The notes under the pieces were generated by a model. That model made no database searches and was not told the origin of the DNA. It was given only the letters and a program-made list of their open reading frames with translations. From Dehalococcoidia bacterium (GTDB lineage: Bacteria; Chloroflexota; Dehalococcoidia; UBA2247): a stretch of 7,756 bases of DNA. Below, piece by piece: positions 1 to 6,485 of this stretch (its first letter is position 1; each line of letters starts with the position of its first letter). The position numbers and the translations under genes are program-made. The stretch is from the NCBI GenBank assembly GCA_021159955.1, contig JAGHDJ010000053.1:1-7756 (forward strand). The letters are read 5' to 3'.

Positions 1-1
1 A

Positions 2-1330
2 TATATAGCCGACCGTTTCTTGCCTGACAAAGCAATCGACCTGATTGACGAAGCATCTTCTCGCGTTCAAATAAAACGAGGTTCCGCCCCATCTGTCCTG
101 AAAGATGCGAAGCAGGAATTGAACAAAATACGCAAGGATAAAGATACTGCCATCAACACACAACAGTACGAGCAAGCTGCCGAGTTGAGAGACAAAGAAC
201 TGAAGCATATCAAGAAAATAAGAGATATAGAGCAGAACTGGAAAGAAGAACTGGACAAAGATAAACCTGTGGTCAACGAAGAAGACATAGCTGAAGTAGT
301 AAGCATGTGGACCAAGATTCCAGTAACGCGTTTAGCCAGCGATGAATCGAAGCGGTTGCTGAAAATGGAAGAAGTCTTACATCAACGCATCATCGGTCAA
401 GATGAAGCTATCACGGCGATAGCTAAAGCCGTCAGGAGAGCTAGAGCTGGCATTAAAGATTTAAGGCATCCGGTGGGAGTCTTTATGTTCCTCGGTCCGA
501 CTGGCGTTGGCAAAACAGAACTCGCAAGGGCACTGGCTGAATTTATGTTTGACAGTGAGGACAGCCTTATACGATTAGATATGTCTGAGTTTATGGAGAG
601 TCACGCTGTAGCACGTCTGGTGGGAGCACCTCCCGGATATGTGGGGTATGATCAAGGCGGACAATTAACAGAGGCAGTTAGAAGAAATTCTTACTGCGCC
701 ATACTGCTTGATGAGATAGAAAAAGCCCACCCTGATGTTTCCAATATCCTACTTCAGATATTTGACGATGGTCATTTGACTGACGCCAAAGGCCGCAAGG
801 TAAACTTTCGCAATAGCATTATTATCATGACCAGCAACATTGGCGCCGAACTTATCAGAAAAGGCACGTCTATAGGTTTTGTCAGCCATGCAGACGAAGC
901 AAAAGGGCAACAGAGAGAATATGAATCGATGAAAGATAAGGTCCTGGCAGAAGTCAAAAAGACATTCCGCCCAGAGTTTCTGAACCGCATCGACAGTATA
1001 GTAGTCTTCCACTCATTAACCAAAGAGCAGGTTCGAGAAATAGTCGATATTATGCTGGAAACAATCAAAAAACAGCTTTCCGAAAAAGAACTGCAACTAG
1101 AAATCACCGACGCAGCCAAAGATTTCCTGGTGGAGAACGGCTTTGACCAAAATCTCGGCGCCAGGCCTATGCGACGGTTTGTACAAGATGTTATAGAGAA
1201 CCCACTATCTGAAAAATGGCTGGGTGGAGAATTCCAAATGGGAGATATCGTCAACATAGATGTAAGTCAGGACAAGGACAAGCTTGTGATATATTCAAAA
1301 AATACAGCCGATACGGCAGCAAAAACATAA
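2..1330 (+). CDS. clpC: ATP-dependent Clp protease ATP-binding subunit ClpC (C-terminal half, 5' truncated by window edge)
   Basis: This is a HSP100/AAA+ unfoldase that feeds substrates to the ClpP peptidase in the cytoplasm. The frame is open to the left edge and reads YIADRFLPDKAIDLIDEA, the usual end of the first AAA+ domain. A TTG at 20 is therefore an internal Leu codon, not a start. Counting from that Leu as residue 1, there is a UVR-type middle segment around 47-66 (YEQAAELRDKE), which favours ClpC over ClpB. The second AAA+ domain follows, with Walker A GPTGVGKT at 159-166, Walker B ILLDEIEKAH at 228-237, sensor-1 TSN at 271-273, NRID at 322-325 and sensor-2 GARPMRR at 380-386. An IGF tripeptide at 285-287 sits where ClpP-binding loops occur, so a ClpP partner is inferred. 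About 442 residues are visible of a family usually near 810-850. Downstream accC starts 61 bases later on the same strand. Confidence 0.93.
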   Translation, partial: YIADRFLPDKAIDLIDEASSRVQIKRGSAPSVLKDAKQELNKIRKDKDTAINTQQYEQAAELRDKELKHIKKIRDIEQNWKEELDKDKPVVNEEDIAEVVSMWTKIPVTRLASDESKRLLKMEEVLHQRIIGQDEAITAIAKAVRRARAGIKDLRHPVGVFMFLGPTGVGKTELARALAEFMFDSEDSLIRLDMSEFMESHAVARLVGAPPGYVGYDQGGQLTEAVRRNSYCAILLDEIEKAHPDVSNILLQIFDDGHLTDAKGRKVNFRNSIIIMTSNIGAELIRKGTSIGFVSHADEAKGQQREYESMKDKVLAEVKKTFRPEFLNRIDSIVVFHSLTKEQVREIVDIMLETIKKQLSEKELQLEITDAAKDFLVENGFDQNLGARPMRRFVQDVIENPLSEKWLGGEFQMGDIVNIDVSQDKDKLVIYSKNTADTAAKT

Positions 1331-1391
1331 GTTCGTTTTTACAAACGTCCATTCCTCCCATAGCCCACTAGAGCAAGCACAGTAATTTATT

Positions 1392-2792
1392 ATGTTTAGA
1401 AGAATATTAATTGCCAACCGTGGGGAAATTGCCGTCAGGATAATACGATCATGCAATAAGATGGGAGTTTACTCCATTGTCCCCTACTCCACAGCAGACA
1501 AAGATGCCCTATTTGTAGGATATGCTAACGAAGCTCACTACATAGGGGGATCTGATCCTCGTGATAGCTATCTAAACATTGAAAAGATTATAAAACTGGC
1601 TCAAGAAACGGGTGCCGAAGCCATCCATCCTGGATATGGCTTTCTTTCTGAAAACAGTACCTTCTCCGAAGCCTGCACATCTGCAGGCATTACATTCATA
1701 GGCCCATCTATTGAGGCAATGCAAAATGTAAAACCCAAGCACAAAGCCCGCGATATGGTAGCAAAAGTAGGAATACCCATTGCCCCGGGCTCCAGCAAAG
1801 CACTCAGCAACCCCGATGATAACCCTGATGAAGCTTTTAATCTAGCAGAAAAAACAGGATATCCTGTCATCGTTAAGCCAAGTGACGCTGGCGGAGGGAT
1901 AGGAATGATAGTGGCTCATAATAAAGATGAGCTACAGGAAGCTATAAAGTACGCAAAGGCAAGGGGTAAAGCCTCTTTTGGGATGGATGAAGTTTACATT
2001 GAGAAATATATTCCTCAGGTAAAACATATAGAGATACAGGTGCTGGCTGACAACTATGGAAATGTTATTCACTTGGGCGAACGCGAATGTTCAGTTCAAA
2101 GAAGATACCAAAAACTAATAGAGGAGGCACCTTCCCCCGCCATCACCCCAGAAATGAGAACGAAGCTTGGGAAGATGGCTGCAACTATTGCCAAAACGAT
2201 AAAAAGCACCAACTGTATGACAGTAGAGTTCATTTACTCTATGGACACAGGAGAGGTTTACTTCAATGAATGTAATGCTCGCCTTCAGGTGGAACATTCT
2301 GTAACTGAGCTTGTCACCAACACTGACATCGTTAGAGAACAACTAAAGATAGCCGCGGGAGAAAGGCTGTCATACTCACAAGACGACATACAGATATATG
2401 GGCATGCTATAGAGTGCCGTATCAATGCGGAAGACCCTCTGAGAAACTTTATGCCTTCCCCGAAAAAAATAACAAAATATCAACCACCAAAAGGGGTCGG
2501 CATCAGGGTTGACAGTGGTGCATATGCTGGATATACCATGCCATTTTACTACGATTCTCTGATAGCAAAATTGCTAACATGGGATAGAAATAGAGCCGAT
2601 GCCATATCTCGAATGAAAAATGCCCTCGGTGATTTTATCATTGAGGGAGTAGAAACTAATCTACCCCTTCATCTCGTAGCCATGGAAGATGAATTATTCC
2701 AGGACGGTAAATATACCACCCTCTTCTTAACCGAGCGTGACATAGTCGCAAAACTCCAGCAATCAACAGACGAGAATTCTCCAATAATATAG
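1392..2792 (+). CDS. accC: Biotin carboxylase subunit (AccC family; acetyl-CoA, propionyl-CoA or pyruvate carboxylase)
   Basis: This is an ATP-grasp enzyme that carboxylates biotin on a carrier protein with ATP and bicarbonate. The 466 residues fit a stand-alone biotin carboxylase (usually about 450), with no biotinyl (MKM) domain. It opens with the classical RILIANRGEIAVRI. The ATP-grasp domain (about 115-320) contains K116, K162 before a glycine-rich loop, EKY at 204-206, QRRYQK at 236-241, and an E-x-N-x-R-x-QVEH block at 293-302 holding the catalytic Arg297 and Glu301. The C-terminal domain carries GHAIECRINAEDP (337-349) and PSPKKIT (355-361). Two spots differ from E. coli: the loop reads SDAGGGIGM (164-172), and Tyr239 replaces the His of QRRHQK. 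The ATG is fixed by an in-frame TAA at 1383-1385, and no Shine-Dalgarno is visible. No accB or carboxyltransferase gene is in the window, so the acyl substrate cannot be decided. Confidence 0.9.
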   Translation: MFRRILIANRGEIAVRIIRSCNKMGVYSIVPYSTADKDALFVGYANEAHYIGGSDPRDSYLNIEKIIKLAQETGAEAIHPGYGFLSENSTFSEACTSAGITFIGPSIEAMQNVKPKHKARDMVAKVGIPIAPGSSKALSNPDDNPDEAFNLAEKTGYPVIVKPSDAGGGIGMIVAHNKDELQEAIKYAKARGKASFGMDEVYIEKYIPQVKHIEIQVLADNYGNVIHLGERECSVQRRYQKLIEEAPSPAITPEMRTKLGKMAATIAKTIKSTNCMTVEFIYSMDTGEVYFNECNARLQVEHSVTELVTNTDIVREQLKIAAGERLSYSQDDIQIYGHAIECRINAEDPLRNFMPSPKKITKYQPPKGVGIRVDSGAYAGYTMPFYYDSLIAKLLTWDRNRADAISRMKNALGDFIIEGVETNLPLHLVAMEDELFQDGKYTTLFLTERDIVAKLQQSTDENSPII

Positions 2793-2849
2793 GCGGCACC
2801 CTTAAACTGCACTTAAGTAAAAAACATTGAGAACACCCACGGAAGCGGT

Positions 2850-4250
2850 ATGGCAAAGAATAAACAGCATCCCAAAACAATCTTCATCTGCCAGCAGTGT
2901 GGCAAAGAAAGTCCAAAATGGTTGGGACATTGTCCCGAATGCAACCAATGGAACACCTTCATTGAGTCAGTAGTACGCACCACCAAGAGAGGCTCCATCT
3001 CGCAAATTCCAGCCGGCGAAGCCTTGGAATTAGACCAGGTCATCATTGAATCAAGACCTCGCCTAATTCTTCATTCCAAAGAATTTAATCGCGTGCTTGG
3101 CGGAGGGATAGTTCCCGGCTCACTTGTACTGGTAAGCGGCGATCCAGGGATCGGCAAGTCCACACTGCTATTACAGATATCATCTACGATATCCCAAGAC
3201 AACAAGAAAGTGCTTTATGTATCCGGAGAAGAATCTGCATCGCAAATAAAACTCAGGGCTACCAGACTTGGAATAACGGGAGAAGGGCTCTACATCCTAC
3301 CCGAAACCAACATAGAAGCTATACTCCAGCGAATGGAAGAGTTATCACCAGCATTGGTTGTCGTAGACTCCATACAAACTGTCGCTGTGGACGAATTAGA
3401 CTCGGCGCCGGGAAGTGTGGGGCAAATACGCGAGTGCACTATGCAACTGATGCACAAAGCAAAAACATCAGGAATCCCAATATTAATTACAGGACACGTT
3501 ACCAAAGACGGCACCATCGCAGGCCCAAAGATTCTGGAACACATCGTTGACGTAGTACTCTGTCTTGAGGGAGAGAATTTTAGCACCTATAGATTGCTGC
3601 GCAGCATAAAGAATCGCTTCGGTTCTACCAACGAAGTGGGAATATTCGAGATGAAGAGCAAGGGAATGATTGAACTAGACAATCCGTCTAAGGTCTTTCT
3701 CTCAGAACGTCCTCAAGACACCATCGCCTCTGCCGTGGTACCTACCCTTGAGGGCTCCCGTCCCCTTATGGTGGAAATACAGGCGCTGACTACCACTACC
3801 AGTTTTGGGCTGCCACGCAGAACTACTAACGGCATTGACTTCAGCCGATTAATTCTGGTAACTGCCGTACTCAGCAACAGAGCAGGAATTCCTCTTGCCA
3901 ATCAAGACATCATCATCAACGTCACCGGCGGGCTTAAAGTTAGTGAACCTGCCGCAGACCTCGGCATTGCCCTCGCCATAGCCTCCAGTTTTTACAACGC
4001 GCCGATAGACTCCTCTCTAGCAGCGGTGGGAGAAATAGGACTGAGCGGGGAGTTGAGACACGTTCCACAACTAGACCGCAGGCTGTCGGAAACATCCAGA
4101 ATGGGATTCAGCCAGTGCCTCGTACCTCAGACTTGCTTGAAAGACAATTCCTCAACAAACATAGATCTCATTGGGATTCACTCCCTGAGACAGGCATTGA
4201 AAAAGGCACTAAACCGCTCTAAGCGACCAGAAAATTCACTGGGAATATAG
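2850..4250 (+). CDS. radA: DNA repair/recombination protein RadA (Sms)
   Basis: RadA is a RecA-like ATPase and helicase that helps branch migration and processing of recombination intermediates. The 466 residues match the family length (E. coli about 460), so the gene looks complete. A four-cysteine zinc finger is formed by C14, C17, C28 and C31. The RecA-like core has Walker A GDPGIGKST at 97-105, a VVDSIQT Walker B-like strand at 171-177 and the RadA signature KNRFG at 254-258. The C-terminal Lon-like domain contains EPAADLGIALA (366-376) and GEIGLSGELR (394-403). As usual in RadA, it lacks the Lon catalytic serine, so it should be a scaffold and not a protease. The ATG follows GGAAG at 2841-2845 with a short 4-base spacer. 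It lies 57 bases after accC on the same strand and converges on the zinc-ribbon gene. clpC-radA proximity is also known from Firmicutes. Confidence 0.96.
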   Translation: MAKNKQHPKTIFICQQCGKESPKWLGHCPECNQWNTFIESVVRTTKRGSISQIPAGEALELDQVIIESRPRLILHSKEFNRVLGGGIVPGSLVLVSGDPGIGKSTLLLQISSTISQDNKKVLYVSGEESASQIKLRATRLGITGEGLYILPETNIEAILQRMEELSPALVVVDSIQTVAVDELDSAPGSVGQIRECTMQLMHKAKTSGIPILITGHVTKDGTIAGPKILEHIVDVVLCLEGENFSTYRLLRSIKNRFGSTNEVGIFEMKSKGMIELDNPSKVFLSERPQDTIASAVVPTLEGSRPLMVEIQALTTTTSFGLPRRTTNGIDFSRLILVTAVLSNRAGIPLANQDIIINVTGGLKVSEPAADLGIALAIASSFYNAPIDSSLAAVGEIGLSGELRHVPQLDRRLSETSRMGFSQCLVPQTCLKDNSSTNIDLIGIHSLRQALKKALNRSKRPENSLGI

Positions 4251-4290
4251 CCGTTCAAGATAAGCCCGCTGGGACAGATAACACCCCTGC

Positions 4291-4313
4291 AAATTTCATA
4301 TATATAGGAATTT
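4291..4313 (+). terminator. Weak stem-loop between convergent radA and zinc-ribbon gene
   Basis: AAATTTC at 4291-4297 can pair with GGAATTT at 4307-4313 as RNA (one G-U pair) around a 9-base AT loop, 40 bases after the radA stop. It has no GC-rich stem and no following T-run. It may mark the end of the radA transcript, but it is not a convincing intrinsic terminator. Confidence 0.22.
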
Positions 4314-4321
4314 CTGCCCGA

Positions 4322-4528
4322 TTAGTCACTATATATTTTGCTACTCATAGATATTTTCTTACCCTGTATATCTACAACCATAGGAACTTTTGCAGCAAAA
4401 TTGCAAACTGCCTTTTCGGACTTAGTGCCACAATTCGGGCACATAGTTGCTTCATCAGCCCTGCTGATTGGACGCCTCACTTCAAATCGTTTTTCGCACT
4501 TAGGGCAAATATATTCATAGACCGCCAC
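4322..4528 (-). CDS. FmdB-family small zinc-ribbon protein
   Basis: This is a 68-residue protein of the FmdB/CxxC_CxxC family, which has been called putative regulatory but has no firmly known biochemical role. The diagnostic N-terminus AVYEYICPKC is followed about 20 residues later by CPNCG, so two CxxC pairs should bind one zinc ion. The frame is open further upstream to a TTG at 4555. I choose the GTG at 4526-4528 because a full AGGAGGT ribosome site lies 6 bases before it and because FmdB proteins begin right at the (M)P/A-x-YEY motif. The C-terminal part (about residues 44-68, ending MSSKIYSD) is not the Ser-rich tail frequent in the family. It lies 133 bases downstream of the rhomboid gene on the same strand and may be co-transcribed with it. 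Confidence 0.85.
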   Translation of the reverse strand: MAVYEYICPKCEKRFEVRRPISRADEATMCPNCGTKSEKAVCNFAAKVPMVVDIQGKKISMSSKIYSD

Positions 4529-4534
4529 TAGCTT

Positions 4535-4541
4535 ACCTCCT
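4535..4541 (-). promoter_or_regulatory. Strong Shine-Dalgarno (AGGAGGT) deciding the GTG start of the zinc-ribbon gene
   Basis: On the minus strand AGGAGGT is followed by six bases and then GTG. This is the best ribosome site in the window. It lies inside the longer open frame, so it argues against the upstream TTG start. Confidence 0.85.
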
Positions 4542-4566
4542 AAACTGTAGAACAAATCAATAATTC

Positions 4567-4587
4567 TTCTATCTCACAAAGATAGAA
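4567..4587 (-). promoter_or_regulatory. Perfect 8-bp stem-loop in the leader of the zinc-ribbon gene
   Basis: TTCTATCT at 4567-4574 and AGATAGAA at 4580-4587 form a perfect inverted repeat with a 5-base loop, about 40 bases upstream of the GTG start. The stem is AT-rich and no T-tract follows on either strand. An operator or mRNA leader structure is therefore as likely as a terminator of the rhomboid transcript. The symmetry is seen directly; the function is not known. Confidence 0.35.
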
Positions 4588-4661
4588 TACCATTTTAGCA
4601 TCTTAGCGCATTTATTCCCACTAACTGTACTGGCTGCCCACAATAGGACAAATTACCAGAA

Positions 4662-5246
4662 TTAGAGAAGCCTGCTGCGCTCCCTCTTTCTGAAAAAATA
4701 TCCCATTACAAGCCCCAAAACTAACCCTCCAAAGTGACCCAGCCAAGCTACTCCTGGGAAAAATGAAAGTAAGACAAATCCTCCTGTAATTGCTATCCAG
4801 AGAGGAACAGGCGCGGGTATCGGGAATATGTAAACCGATAGCTTGGGCCTCATCACCGCCAGCGCTCCTCCCAGAGCAAAGATAGCTCCCGATGCGCCAA
4901 CAGCCGTGGTAAGAGGGTTAGCCCAAAGTGCATAGAAAATGCCACCCAGTATACCACCAAGGAAATAAACAAGGAGAAAATCTCTTTCCCCAATGAGTTG
5001 AGACAGGTAGGTGCCAAAGAAATATAGCGTCCACATATTAGCCGCAACATGCCATAATCCAGCGTGAACAAACATGCTGGTCAAAATAGTCCATGGCTTA
5101 TCCCAGACTGTTAAGGGAGTTAAGCCAAAATCAAAAAGCAAGCCACGATTAAATAGAGTAGCGACATATAGCATAACGTTTACCGCTATTATTAGTTTAA
5201 TGGTATTAATCTCAGAACCACGATAATTTCTACTCACAGTTTCCAA
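4662..5246 (-). CDS. Rhomboid family intramembrane serine protease
   Basis: This is a six-helix membrane protease that cleaves transmembrane substrates within the bilayer. Hydrophobic segments lie near residues 14-31, 53-76, 90-108, 117-131, 147-163 and 168-186. The catalytic serine is in GASG (Ser119) and the catalytic histidine is in GHFGG (His171). The oxyanion residues are in HVAAN (His66, Asn70). All match the GlpG layout, so the enzyme should be active. Its 194 residues fit the short bacterial class without a cytosolic domain. It ends in a basic FRKRERSR tail, consistent with a cytoplasmic C-terminus. There is no ATG start. An in-frame TAA lies four codons upstream of the TTG at 5244-5246, so the start is that TTG or the GTG at 5235-5237, which has GGAAA just upstream. 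It is divergent from tRNA-Pro; the physiological substrate cannot be read from the sequence. Confidence 0.92.
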   Translation of the reverse strand: METVSRNYRGSEINTIKLIIAVNVMLYVATLFNRGLLFDFGLTPLTVWDKPWTILTSMFVHAGLWHVAANMWTLYFFGTYLSQLIGERDFLLVYFLGGILGGIFYALWANPLTTAVGASGAIFALGGALAVMRPKLSVYIFPIPAPVPLWIAITGGFVLLSFFPGVAWLGHFGGLVLGLVMGYFFRKRERSRLL

Positions 5247-5270
5247 TCCATCAGCTTAATAAAAGAATCA

Positions 5271-5288
5271 CGGGCAACAAGATGCCCG
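5271..5288 (-). terminator. GC-rich hairpin upstream of rhomboid gene: candidate mazG-transcript terminator or leader hairpin
   Basis: CGGGCA at 5271-5276 and TGCCCG at 5283-5288 form a perfect 6-bp stem with a 6-base loop. Read on the minus strand, the stem is followed by the T-rich stretch TGATTCTTTTATT. It could end leftward transcripts coming from mazG across the tRNA. If the promoter at 5322-5351 is real, it lies within the rhomboid 5' leader and could act as an attenuator. The two roles cannot be separated by reading. Confidence 0.38.
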
Positions 5289-5321
5289 CTTATCTCAATA
5301 CCAGCATTTTATCATTGCCAC

Positions 5322-5351
5322 ATAATAACCTTAAAACACCGACGGTATCAA
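5322..5351 (-). promoter_or_regulatory. Candidate sigma-70 promoter for the rhomboid gene
   Basis: On the minus strand TTGATA (complement of 5346-5351, 5 of 6 consensus) is followed after 18 bases by TATTAT (complement of 5322-5327, 5 of 6). Transcription would start near 5315, giving a leader of roughly 70 bases that contains the 5271-5288 hairpin. Confidence 0.45.
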
Positions 5352-5380
5352 GGCAGAGCCTTAGAACTACACAAAAGAAG

Positions 5381-5410
5381 TTGAGTTAAGCAGCCCGGAC
5401 GATATATAAT
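5381..5410 (+). promoter_or_regulatory. Sigma-70 promoter of tRNA-Pro
   Basis: TTGAGT at 5381-5386, an 18-base spacer and a perfect TATAAT at 5405-5410 lie immediately before the tRNA. Only nine bases separate the -10 box from the mature tRNA 5' end, so the transcript should carry almost no leader for RNase P to remove. The promoter is divergent to the rhomboid one, with 29 bases between the two -35 boxes. Confidence 0.75.
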
Positions 5411-5419
5411 AGGTGCTTA

Positions 5420-5496
<77 letters not shown>

Positions 5497-5498
5497 TA

Positions 5499-6275
5499 TT
5501 ATCTATCCCCTGTTCCCCGCTTGGACTCATTCCACAAATCCTCCATCCCATCCAGAGAAAGACTGTTTAGAGAAAGCCCCCTTTCTCGGCATAAGCTCTC
5601 CATATATTTGAAGCGCAGGATAAATTTCTTATTCGCCTGCCTCAAGGCGTCTTCGGCATTAATATCCATCCACCTGGCAAAATTAACTAATGCAAAGAGC
5701 AAGTCGCCGAATTCCTCCACCTTCCCCTCGTGGTCAGGAGCATCCAGAATCTCCTTTGTTTCCTCCCCCACCTTCTCAAGAACACCTTCTACATCATCCC
5801 AATCGAAGCCCACTCTGGACACCTTGCGTTGAATAGATTGACTTGCCGAAAGGGAGGGCATTTGAGAAGGTATTCCATCAAGCATAGATTCGCCATCCTC
5901 GCGCTCCCTCCTCTTTAACTGTTCCCAGTTAACCATTACTTCATGAGCATCCTTAACATCTGTATCACCAAAAACGTGAGGATGGCGGCGAATCAGCTTG
6001 TCGCTTATCCCACGCAGGACATCTTCGATATCAAACTCATTGGCTTCGGACGCTATCTGAGAATGAAGCATTATCTGAAATAGAAGATCACCCAATTCTT
6101 CGCACAACTTCTGGCTGTCACCGCTGTCAATGGCATCCAACACCTCATATGATTCTTCTATCAGATGGGGTTTAAGAGAGCTATGGGTTTGCTTTCTATC
6201 CCACGGACAGCCACCGGGAGCACGCAATCTAGCTATGATTCCCCTGAAAGTGGTAAATTTATCTTCCTGAGACAA
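5499..6275 (-). CDS. mazG: Nucleoside triphosphate pyrophosphohydrolase MazG
   Basis: MazG is an all-alpha NTP pyrophosphatase that hydrolyses (d)NTPs to NMP and pyrophosphate, thought to clean non-canonical nucleotides from the pool. The 258 residues contain the two tandem MazG domains usual for full-length bacterial MazG. The N-terminal signature [12 protein letters not shown] (23-34) leads into EESYE (40-44) and EELGD (59-63). The second domain has EETKE (171-175) and EEFGD (187-191). These acidic pairs are the Mg-binding residues, and both sets are intact. A conserved RHPHVFGD follows domain 1 (97-104). The start is the TTG at 6273-6275: an in-frame stop lies a dozen codons upstream, there is no ATG or GTG between, and AAGGT sits about 9 bases before it. 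It has its own promoter and is tail-to-tail with tRNA-Pro. Confidence 0.94.
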   Translation of the reverse strand: MSQEDKFTTFRGIIARLRAPGGCPWDRKQTHSSLKPHLIEESYEVLDAIDSGDSQKLCEELGDLLFQIMLHSQIASEANEFDIEDVLRGISDKLIRRHPHVFGDTDVKDAHEVMVNWEQLKRREREDGESMLDGIPSQMPSLSASQSIQRKVSRVGFDWDDVEGVLEKVGEETKEILDAPDHEGKVEEFGDLLFALVNFARWMDINAEDALRQANKKFILRFKYMESLCRERGLSLNSLSLDGMEDLWNESKRGTGDR

Positions 6276-6317
6276 AAGATTTAAACCTTGTCCTTCTTTA
6301 GCTATCAGCTAATATGA

Positions 6318-6347
6318 ATTATAATAGCATCTGCCTTCATGTGACAA
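6318..6347 (-). promoter_or_regulatory. Sigma-70 promoter of mazG
   Basis: On the minus strand TTGTCA (complement of 6342-6347, one mismatch to consensus) is followed after 18 bases by a perfect TATAAT (complement of 6318-6323). Initiation near 6311 would give a leader of about 35 bases containing the AAGGT site. The promoter is intact and lies about 140 bases from the IS end, so the insertion did not remove it. Confidence 0.65.
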
Positions 6348-6390
6348 GGGGCTGCACTCATTCAGCACGTCAATAGTCACACCACCAATT

Positions 6391-6485
6391 CAAGCAACAG
6401 CAAAGCGTGGTAATCTCACCGCATCTCCATCCCACCAAGATTGCTTCGGCTGTTTGCTTCGTTACCTTACAACGCCTCGCAATCA
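6391..6485. repeat. Degenerate REP/REPIN-like palindromic repeat
   Basis: Two imperfect halves face each other. AGCAAA (6399-6404) pairs with TTTGCT (6453-6458), CG with CG (6406-6407/6447-6448), and AATCT (6412-6416) with AGATT (6438-6442), leaving a 21-base loop. A second pairing, GATTGC (6439-6444) with GCAATC (6479-6484), spans the right part. The words AGATTGCTTCG and CCTCGCAAT resemble dispersed chromosomal palindromes I recall from many bacterial genomes. That resemblance is from memory and no second copy exists in this window. Confidence 0.42.

Noticed and set aside
20..22. TTG as start of the ClpC-like gene
   Set aside because: The frame stays open to the left edge and encodes conserved family sequence (YIADRF) before it, so this is an internal Leu codon of a truncated gene.
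1334..1347. Small CGTTT/AAACG inverted repeat after the clpC stop
   Set aside because: A five-bp AT-rich stem without a T-run is too weak to call a terminator, and the gap to accC is short and co-directional.
2801..2817. CTTAA/TTAAG inverted repeat between accC and radA
   Set aside because: Five AT-rich base pairs with a 7-base loop are expected by chance in such sequence.
4592..4607. Near-perfect tandem 8-mer (ATTTTAGC, ATCTTAGC)
   Set aside because: Only two units, with one mismatch and no further copies; it supports no operator or array call.
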